Positions 1-5,429 of a stretch of DNA of 16,426 bases are shown here, in pieces. The stretch is from NCBI GenBank assembly GCA_045598705.1, contig JAZLMM010000014.1:1-16426 (forward strand). The letters run 5' to 3'. The stretch's first letter is position 1. Each line of letters begins with the position of its first letter. Under the pieces are notes generated by a model. That model saw nothing but the letters and a program-made list of their open reading frames with translations, was not told the origin of the DNA and did no database searches. The position numbers were made by a program, and so were the translations under genes. This DNA is from Scatonaster sp045598705. Its GTDB lineage: Bacteria; Bacillota; Clostridia; Saccharofermentanales; Saccharofermentanaceae.

Positions 1-2
1 TT

Positions 3-656
3 GTGTTAAGAGCAGGCAAGAAATTTGAAGGAGGAAAAACATACTGGACAATAGCACATATTAAATGGCTTAAATCTCTTGATTTAGTTGGAATAGAAAA
101 AGAGACACTTACAGAATACCTTGTTACCTACGAATATCTGATAGAAAAGATAAATCGTCTGGATGCAAGAATTGAAGAAATGGCATCTGGAGATAAGTAC
201 AAAGATAAAGTAAAGAACATGCAGTGTTTGATAGGTGTAAAAGCACATACAGCTTTATCTATGGTTGTTGAAATAGGTGACTTTAGTAGATTTGAGAAAG
301 CTTCAAAATTTGCAGGATTTCTTGGCCTTGTACCAAGTGAAAACTCAAGTGGAGAAAGCACTAATCGATATAGCATAACCAAAGCTGGCAACAGTCACTT
401 AAGACGGTTAATGGTAGAAGCAGCACAGTGTTATACAAGAGGCAATGTAGGATTTAAATCGTTGGCATTAAAGCAAAGACAACAAGGTTGTGCTCCTGAA
501 GTTATAGCATATGCAGATAAAGCAAATGAGAGATTAAGAAGACGATTCTATAAGATGACACTAAACAAAGGGGTGAACAGAAATGTAGCTACTACAGCAA
601 TCGCAAGAGAACTCTCTTGTTTTATATGGGGAATGGCTACAGGAAATATTAATTAA
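3..656 (+). CDS. IS110-family (IS1111-type) transposase, C-terminal part, 5' end cut by the window
   Basis: IS110-family recombinase that moves its element with an RNA guide. Only the last 217 residues are present: the reading frame is already open at base 3 (the GTG there is not a true start), so the N-terminal DEDD (RuvC-like) domain lies outside the window. The visible part has a helical segment (residues about 35-62) and the C-terminal Transposase_20 domain (about 72-160), with the signature GIG-like turn near 78, the EIGDFSRF motif near 90-97, and the PSENSSG loop at 111-117 that carries the serine nucleophile, followed by ITKAGNSHLRR at 125-135. The WT..H..WL pattern at 15-23 looks like the IS1111 subgroup. 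No frameshift is seen in this part. Codon use is AT-rich compared with the glycosidase genes to the right. Family assignment is firm; subgroup assignment is by eye. Confidence 0.9.
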   Translation: MLRAGKKFEGGKTYWTIAHIKWLKSLDLVGIEKETLTEYLVTYEYLIEKINRLDARIEEMASGDKYKDKVKNMQCLIGVKAHTALSMVVEIGDFSRFEKASKFAGFLGLVPSENSSGESTNRYSITKAGNSHLRRLMVEAAQCYTRGNVGFKSLALKQRQQGCAPEVIAYADKANERLRRRFYKMTLNKGVNRNVATTAIARELSCFIWGMATGNIN

Positions 657-1042
657 GAACTAATTATTTTAAAGATAGAAACTGGATGCAGAGGCAGGGC
701 TTTGGGCCACACTAAGGTTCGAATTATTTGCGATTCACCTCTGTTGACATTATGTAAAGCATTTTGATTCACGCTTGGAGACAGCAAAATTCACGGCGGA
801 CCATTGACCTGTAGGTAACCAATCCACGAATAACAGAGTGGCCAAGGCCGGGACTGTTAGTTCCAAAGCTCAGCATCTGCACCCAGTATAAAAATTTAAT
901 AGAAAGGAAATGTGGTGATCCGTTAAGAATTTATGCTTGACAGGGGTCACTTCATAACAGGTGATGTAAAGATCGTATTTTCTGGAAGATGAAACCACCC
1001 TTTTGGTACCTTGGGTGCCGCACATTGCAAGGAGAATTTAAC
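657..1042 (+). other. Non-coding tail of the IS element and leader of the next gene
   Basis: No convincing gene lies here. The first part holds the folded RNA candidate (681-887). After it, 888-985 should contain the right end of the insertion sequence, but without the left end no terminal repeat can be matched. A TTGACA box at 937-942 resembles a -35 element for the following gene, but no good -10 box sits at 16-18 bases from it. A short CACCC/GGGTG hairpin (996-1000 with 1013-1017) precedes the ribosome binding site of the next gene; it is too weak to name. Confidence 0.4.
681..887 (+). ncRNA. Candidate IS110/IS1111 bridge RNA (seekRNA): long nested fold
   Basis: This sits 24 bases after the transposase stop. 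In the IS1111 subgroup the guide RNA is known to be encoded downstream of the transposase, which is where this lies. By eye the segment closes on itself: 681-692 pairs with 876-887 (12 positions, one A-C mismatch), 699-704 with 864-869, 705-710 with 838-843, 739-745 with 832-838 (sharing base 838 with the previous stem), 761-766 with 785-790, and a small hairpin lies at 803-823. A large one-sided loop (711-738) and an 18-base apical loop (767-784) are left over, a layout reminiscent of the two guide loops of bridge RNAs. The fold is seen in the sequence; the role is inferred from position and family. I cannot place the RNA ends or the right end of the element. Confidence 0.5.
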
Positions 1043-1696
1043 ATGAAAAAGAAAATGCTTGGAATGACGCTATTCTCTGTACTCCTCATAGCGTCAATGA
1101 TTTTTGTATCTAGTTCTGTGGTTGATGCTAGCGAAACGAATGAAACAACTCCCGTACAAGAAAATCAGGTAGAACCTACTGAATTTTCTGAGGAGGATAT
1201 CGCGTTTTCTGAGAAAGCAAACGCTGAATTCAATGCTCTCGTTTCTTATTGGGGCGAGGAGTATCCAACATACTATGCAGGTTCATTCATTGCCGATAGA
1301 AAGTTTACGATTCTAGTCACATGTGACCCACAGGAAGTTCAAGAAGAAATTTGGAACATAACTGGTGACAAAAGTATTCTGATAAGCAAGGTCGCTAATA
1401 CTTATGACGACTTGAAAGAGAGACAGAATCAAATCTCTGAATTGGTCGCAAATCTGCAGGCTGAAGATAACAACATAGCCAATCTCATTGTTGGAGTGGG
1501 CGTGGACGAAATTCAAAATGATGTTTTTGTCGAAGTGTTGAACATGGATGACAGTGTACGCAAGGAAGTAGAAGCATTGCTTTCACCATACGGAGTAGTA
1601 CGTTTGATTTCCAAAGATACTCCTTATCAAGAAATGTCGAATGTCAAAGCAGGGACGGATGATAGGTTAGGCAATAACACCTCTGATGACAATTAG
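1043..1696 (+). CDS. Exported protein of unknown function, resembling an S1-protease pro-domain
   Basis: I chose the ATG at 1043, not the in-frame ATG at 989, because AAGGAG at 1029-1034 sits 8 bases before it and because it begins a classic signal peptide: MKKKMLGM, a hydrophobic stretch at about 7-25, and a likely cut after VDA (27-29). The mature protein is about 188 residues, acidic and soluble, with an acidic linker (30-52) and one folded region (about 55-190). Its pattern (YYAGSFIAD at 77-85, LVTC at 91-94, a helix with DDLKERQ, then GVGVDE..NDVFVEV at 151-165) looks like the pro-domain placed before chymotrypsin-like S1 proteases of the alpha-lytic type. No protease follows; the protein stops at residue 217. 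This similarity is from memory and weak. It may be a stand-alone inhibitor or chaperone-like domain, or a truncated precursor. Its last 11 bases overlap the next gene. Confidence 0.75.
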   Translation: MKKKMLGMTLFSVLLIASMIFVSSSVVDASETNETTPVQENQVEPTEFSEEDIAFSEKANAEFNALVSYWGEEYPTYYAGSFIADRKFTILVTCDPQEVQEEIWNITGDKSILISKVANTYDDLKERQNQISELVANLQAEDNNIANLIVGVGVDEIQNDVFVEVLNMDDSVRKEVEALLSPYGVVRLISKDTPYQEMSNVKAGTDDRLGNNTSDDN

Positions 1697-2066
1697 TATT
1701 TTGGTAGCATTTACGCTTCCTGTTAGTGCAGGTGCGCAAAATCAAATCACAGGTGATTCATTATGGGTAAATGCTGGTGGTTCAACGTATTCGGAGTATA
1801 GGTGTACAACAAATGCTAATCGGAATACTTGCTACATGAGGCTGTCATACTTCAAGTTTAATAACTGTCCAGATAATGCCATGCCGGGAAGTACGTACAT
1901 TTACTCGAGATTATACACTTATCAGACGAGAGTAGCGGCGAGTAATAATGCATCTTTCACCAGTGTAACGTCAGCAGGCAACTACAATTATAGTTACCTA
2001 TCTGGCTATGGTGGATATAACACAACCTACACTTTAAAATGTAACAGTAGTTACTCCCTTACATGA
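1686..2066 (+). CDS. Small secreted Cys-containing protein of unknown function
   Basis: 126 residues, no family recognised. The ATG at 1686 lies inside the end of the previous gene (11-base overlap, +1 frame), suggesting translational coupling; an in-frame TAG at 1668-1670 rules out a longer N-terminus starting further left. Residues 1-17 form a short hydrophobic export-like segment ending AGA, but lack the usual Lys/Arg at the start, which is odd for a signal peptide. The predicted mature part (from about 18) is rich in Ser, Thr, Asn and Tyr, with four cysteines (40, 49, 61, 119) that could form two disulfides, and reads like a small beta-rich extracellular domain. No strong ribosome binding site is visible. 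It could be a bacteriocin-like or surface-associated peptide partner of the upstream protein; neither is shown. Confidence 0.6.
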   Translation: MTISILVAFTLPVSAGAQNQITGDSLWVNAGGSTYSEYRCTTNANRNTCYMRLSYFKFNNCPDNAMPGSTYIYSRLYTYQTRVAASNNASFTSVTSAGNYNYSYLSGYGGYNTTYTLKCNSSYSLT

Positions 2067-2153
2067 TACTATTCCCAAAATCGCACACCGGAACAGATCG
2101 CAGATACGCTGGAAGACCGGTTGACACTCTATATGCAGGAGAATTATCAGTAA
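2067..2153 (+). pseudogene. Possible coding relic (28 codons) following the previous stop
   Basis: Directly after the TGA of the small secreted gene, the same frame stays open to a TAA at 2151-2153. It encodes a charged, helical-looking sequence (TPEQIADTLEDRLTLYM is the core) that resembles the C-terminal end of a cytoplasmic protein and is quite unlike the Ser/Tyr-rich protein before it. It has no start codon or ribosome binding site of its own. I read it as the tail of a gene whose front was lost in a rearrangement; stop-codon read-through is the less likely alternative. Confidence 0.3.
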
Positions 2154-2189
2154 AGATTATAGAACTTATAGACAGATTAAGTGCATAAA

Positions 2190-2230
2190 GCAGAAGCACC
2201 ATCCTGGAATGACCAAGATGGTGCTTCTGC
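2190..2230 (-). terminator. Strong hairpin, probable ssrA terminator
   Basis: A perfect 14-bp stem (2190-2203 with 2217-2230) and a 13-base loop that can add three more pairs (TGG/CCA). Read on the minus strand it lies 72 bases beyond the tmRNA CCA end and is followed by CTTTA, a weak T-run, so termination of ssrA is plausible. On the plus strand no T-run follows. Confidence 0.5.
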
Positions 2231-2254
2231 AATTCGTATTAGAAAGACACTTTC

Positions 2255-2270
2255 GCGGCGAACCCGCCGC
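2255..2270. repeat. GC-rich hairpin between ssrA and its terminator
   Basis: GCGGCG (2255-2260) and CGCCGC (2265-2270) pair perfectly around a four-base loop. On the minus strand it lies 32 bases after the tmRNA end. It may protect or help process the tmRNA precursor 3' trailer; there is no T-run to make it a terminator. Confidence 0.35.
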
Positions 2271-2301
2271 CCCAGAAATAGGTGTTCGTCCAATACACAT
2301 T

Positions 2302-2680
2302 TGGTGGAGGCGAGGAGAATCGAACTCCTGTCCGAAACCACGTCAACAAGGACATCTCCGGGTGCAGTTCGTGTTTGGAGTATTCCCCTTAACGGTGTGC
2401 CCACGAACAGGCAACCATCTCCGGTAGCTTCATGAATACGGCCATCGCGCAAAGCTTAGCGGTGAACGTGGTCCTGTTTAACCTACCGCCAGGTAAGGTC
2501 TGTCATCTGACATCTCCGATCCGATCGACAGATAGAACGGGGAGATGGTAGCTAAATTAAGCAGCTACGAGTTGTTTGTTGTTTGCAATTACTTGCATTT
2601 CTCGTTTTTTAAAGAGGCCAACGAGAATCCTCTACCCGCTTTCCAAGTCTCCACGACCCCGTCGAAACCAGTGCGCCCCC
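2302..2680 (-). ncRNA. ssrA: Transfer-messenger RNA (tmRNA)
   Basis: tmRNA rescues ribosomes stalled on broken mRNAs by adding a degradation tag, together with SmpB. On the minus strand the RNA begins GGGGGCG (2680-2674) and ends CGCCTCC-A-CCA (2302), and these two ends pair as a 7-bp acceptor stem with one G-U pair. The T-arm GTTCGATTC is present near the 3' end, and the 5' part has the usual GGTTTCGACGGG-type start. The tag frame lies at 2557-2586. Several internal GC-rich segments (for example around 2480-2540) fit the pseudoknots. The length of 379 nt is normal for the one-piece form. All open frames within this stretch are shadows. The 3' end points at the accessory region, as expected if a mobile element used it as an attachment site. 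Confidence 0.95.
2557..2586 (-). other. tmRNA tag-peptide reading frame, (A)ANNKQLVAA
   Basis: On the minus strand the frame GCA-AAC-AAC-AAA-CAA-CTC-GTA-GCT-GCT-TAA encodes ANNKQLVAA, which follows the alanine carried by the tmRNA itself. The GCA resume codon and the hydrophobic VAA ending, recognised by ClpXP-type proteases, fit known tags. It is a rather short tag. Confidence 0.85.
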
Positions 2681-2714
2681 ACATCTACAACTCTCAAGCG
2701 ATGTAAGTAATAAG

Positions 2715-2743
2715 AGAATACATGATGAGAAATCTCTTTGCAA
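2715..2743 (-). promoter_or_regulatory. Candidate ssrA promoter
   Basis: On the minus strand TTGCAA (2743-2738) and TATTCT (2720-2715) are spaced by exactly 17 bases. Transcription would start near 2708, leaving a leader of about 28 bases before the mature 5' end at 2680, which RNase P would remove. Each box matches the consensus at four of six positions. Confidence 0.4.
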
Positions 2744-2757
2744 GTATATCAACAAAA

Positions 2758-2786
2758 TTATACAAGTGGTATAAGAGTGATATAAT
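2758..2786 (+). promoter_or_regulatory. Extended -10 promoter for the GH3 gene
   Basis: A perfect TATAAT at 2781-2786 is preceded by TGA, giving the extended TGnTATAAT form. The -35 position (TTATAC, 2758-2763, 17-base spacing) is poor, as is usual for extended -10 promoters. Start would be near 2793, about 56 bases before the GH3 start codon. Confidence 0.6.
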
Positions 2787-2848
2787 GATGAAAATGAGAT
2801 AATCGCCATTTATGTGGATGATACCTTGATTGAATGGAGGAGACTTCT

Positions 2849-5305
2849 ATGGCTTCTGAATTTGTATCTTCTTTGATGAGTAAGCTTACTGTGAAGCAGA
2901 AGGCTTCTTTGTGTTCCGGATGGGATTTCTGGCGTACACAACGATTGCCTATCAACAATGTTCCGTTCATATTTATGTCGGATGGTCCGCATGGACTTCG
3001 TAAGCAAGAAACAGAAGAAGGACAAACCGGTAAGGGTGACAGTCGACAATCGACATGCTTCCCGCCGGCTGCAGCGACAGCCTGTTCTTTCAACGTAAAA
3101 CTAATGGAGGCTGTCGGCAAAGCCATTGGTGAAGAAGCCGTCGATCAGCAAGTAGCAGTTGTGCTTGGACCGGCGATTAATATCAAACGTTCTCCGCTTT
3201 GCGGCCGAAACTTCGAATATTTCTCTGAAGATCCGTATCTATCCGGCAAAATGGGTGCGGCCTGGGTACGTGGGGTACAAACCCAAGGAGTAGGTACTTC
3301 TGTGAAGCATTTTGCTGCAAACAGTCAGGAGAAATACCGATTAATCAATGATTCGATCGTGGATGAACGAACATTTCGAGAGATTTATCTGACTGCATTT
3401 GAGATGGTAGTGAAAGAGTCTAGACCTTGGACGGTCATGGCGTCATATAACCGAATCAATGGAACATATAGTTGTGAGAATCGGAAACTCCTGACTGAGA
3501 TTCTCCGCGATGAGTGGGGATTTGATGGCGTTGTCATGAGTGACTGGGGCGCGGTGAATAACCGCTTGGATGCACTCGCAGCAGGGTTGGAATTGGAAAT
3601 GCCTTCCTCAGTAGGTGAACGTGACCGCCAGATCTGTGAAGCGGTAGAATCAGGTAAATTACCCATGTCGCTTCTGGATCGTGCGGTGGAGCGCATTCTT
3701 GCGTTGGTGGAGAAAGGAATGAATATTCCGCAACCAACTTCTTCTCCATATGAGAACCATCAACTGCTTGCTAGACAAGCTTTTGAGGAATCTGCCGTTC
3801 TTCTAAAGAACGATGGCCTGCTTCCTGTAGAGACCAAGACGAGTGTAGCGGTTATCGGAGCCATGGCCAAACAGACGCGTTTCCAAGGTGGTGGAAGTTC
3901 CCATATACATCCTACCAATGTGGCAAATGCTTTCTCTGGATTCTCGACATCAAGCGAGAACTTCATCTATGAACCTGGATATTCTTTGGAGAGCGATAAG
4001 CTTGACGAGGTGGATGAGAAACTCCTTCACGCTGCGGTGGAAGCTGCAAAATCGAAGGATGTTGTCTTCATTTTTGCAGGATTGCCAGATGCATATGAAT
4101 CAGAAGGATTCGATCGTGCCCATATGCAGCTTCCGAAATCACAGACTCGTCTGATTGAAGAGGTAGTTCGCAAGAACAGTAATGTGTGTGTGATTCTCTA
4201 TGCGGGATCTCCGGTGGAGATGCCATGGGCGGCACATGTTAAGGCAATTCTGATGGCATACTTACCTGGACAAGAAGGCGCTGGCGCGATTGCGAGTATC
4301 CTCTATGGTCAAGTGAATCCATCCGGCAAACTTGCTGAGACATTCCCGATTAAGCTTTCCGATAATCCCACATATCTGAATTTTGGTGAGAAGAGACAGA
4401 CTCTCTATGCGGAGAGTATCTATGTGGGATACCGATATTACGATGCAGCAAAGATGGAAGTGCTTTTCCCATTTGGACATGGACTTTCCTATTCGAAATT
4501 CTCTTATGGAGAGATTCAGTTGACTTCTCCACAGTTTACCGAAGGGGATAAGATCACCGTATCCATTGATGTTACGAATATTAGTGAACGAGATGGAAAG
4601 GAAGTTGTACAACTCTATATTGCACCACCGGAATCAACCATCTTCAAACCGATTCGCCAGTTGGCTGGATTTAAGAAGGTGTTTATCCAACACGGTGAGA
4701 CGAGAACGGTTGAGTTCACATTGGATAAGCGTGCTTTCGCCTATTACAATATTCAGATTCATGACTGGCATGTTGAGAGCGGAAAGTATTCGATCGAGAT
4801 TGGTTCTTCTTCTCGTGATATTCGTGCGAGAAGAGAGATTGATGTTATTTCCAGCATGACACAGGTTGCGGTGCCGGATTACCGTAGCAGTGCGCCACAG
4901 TACTATCATCTTGATGCGCAGACGAAAGTTTTCGACAAGAAACAGTTTGAAGTCGTCTATGGTGCGATGATTACAGAAGAGAAAGCTCCGAAGCGTGGAC
5001 AGTTCACTATGAATTCCAGTGTCGAAGATCTGAAAAATGGCAATTTGTATGCAAAATACTTCTACCAGAAGGTAAGATTGAGATTGAAGTGGGATATGCG
5101 TAAAGAGACGCAGGAGTATCTGAGACTTATGAATGAGGCCATGACACTTGAGACGCCACTTCGAACATTTGCTACTTTTACCGTAGGCAAAATTACACTC
5201 GAGCAGATGGAGGCGAAACTTCTTATCATGAATGGCCATTTCTTTAAGGGGATTTGGCGCAGCATGAAAGCAAGAAAGAGAAAGAAAGGTCTGGCTTATA
5301 TCTAA
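2849..5305 (+). CDS. Glycoside hydrolase family 3 enzyme (beta-glucosidase/beta-xylosidase type)
   Basis: Removes terminal beta-linked sugars from oligosaccharides; cytoplasmic, since no signal peptide is seen. I start at 2849 because GGAGGAG at 2836-2842 is the ribosome binding site and includes the upstream ATG at 2834. 818 residues. The N-terminal barrel (about 10-290) has SDGPHG at 44-49, KHFAANSQE at 153-161 and the nucleophile D232 in VMSDWGA. The second domain (about 310-555) starts with SAVLLKNDGLLP and holds the probable acid/base E419 in EGFDR. A fibronectin-III-like domain follows (about 560-660, with the AGFKKV segment at 606-611). Residues 670-818 form an extra, helical and basic C-terminal region absent from compact GH3 enzymes. 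All catalytic residues are present, so it should be active. Substrate cannot be told from sequence; beta-glucoside or beta-xyloside are both possible. The GH2-like gene follows 124 bases later. Confidence 0.93.
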   Translation: MASEFVSSLMSKLTVKQKASLCSGWDFWRTQRLPINNVPFIFMSDGPHGLRKQETEEGQTGKGDSRQSTCFPPAAATACSFNVKLMEAVGKAIGEEAVDQQVAVVLGPAINIKRSPLCGRNFEYFSEDPYLSGKMGAAWVRGVQTQGVGTSVKHFAANSQEKYRLINDSIVDERTFREIYLTAFEMVVKESRPWTVMASYNRINGTYSCENRKLLTEILRDEWGFDGVVMSDWGAVNNRLDALAAGLELEMPSSVGERDRQICEAVESGKLPMSLLDRAVERILALVEKGMNIPQPTSSPYENHQLLARQAFEESAVLLKNDGLLPVETKTSVAVIGAMAKQTRFQGGGSSHIHPTNVANAFSGFSTSSENFIYEPGYSLESDKLDEVDEKLLHAAVEAAKSKDVVFIFAGLPDAYESEGFDRAHMQLPKSQTRLIEEVVRKNSNVCVILYAGSPVEMPWAAHVKAILMAYLPGQEGAGAIASILYGQVNPSGKLAETFPIKLSDNPTYLNFGEKRQTLYAESIYVGYRYYDAAKMEVLFPFGHGLSYSKFSYGEIQLTSPQFTEGDKITVSIDVTNISERDGKEVVQLYIAPPESTIFKPIRQLAGFKKVFIQHGETRTVEFTLDKRAFAYYNIQIHDWHVESGKYSIEIGSSSRDIRARREIDVISSMTQVAVPDYRSSAPQYYHLDAQTKVFDKKQFEVVYGAMITEEKAPKRGQFTMNSSVEDLKNGNLYAKYFYQKVRLRLKWDMRKETQEYLRLMNEAMTLETPLRTFATFTVGKITLEQMEAKLLIMNGHFFKGIWRSMKARKRKKGLAYI

Positions 5306-5346
5306 TTTCGAACTGTAACGAATTGTTGCGCTCTTCTTCTTCAAAA

Positions 5347-5390
5347 TGAAACATGGCTGATACATGGCGTTGTGTTTCACATGCTACAAT
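5347..5390 (+). promoter_or_regulatory. Candidate promoter/operator before the GH2-like gene
   Basis: The 124-base gap between the two glycosidase-family genes holds an extended -10 box (TGC then TACAAT, 5382-5390) 40 bases before the start codon, and a perfect 7-bp inverted repeat, TGAAACA (5347-5353) and TGTTTCA (5373-5379), just upstream, overlapping the -35 position. The repeat could be an operator or a small hairpin. No clear terminator follows the GH3 gene, so the two genes may also be read together. Confidence 0.3.
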
Positions 5391-5429
5391 TACATCAGTA
5401 AGATAAATTGGGCAAGTAAGAGGAAGAAT

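Noticed and set aside
937..965. Sigma-70 promoter with TTGACA at 937-942 for the first exported-protein gene
   Set aside because: The -35 box is perfect but no acceptable -10 box lies 16-18 bases downstream.
996..1017. Hairpin CACCC/GGGTG before the exported-protein gene, as a terminator or riboswitch
   Set aside because: Only five pairs with a 12-base loop, no T-run, and no known riboswitch pattern.
2177..2452. Minus-strand open frame of 91 codons, with plus-strand frames over the same bases
   Set aside because: Lies mostly inside the tmRNA and its hairpin trailer; no ribosome binding site and no protein-like pattern.
4634..5380. Minus-strand open frame of 248 codons
   Set aside because: Antisense to the conserved 3' half of the GH3 gene; no recognisable motif and no upstream ribosome binding site, so it is a shadow.
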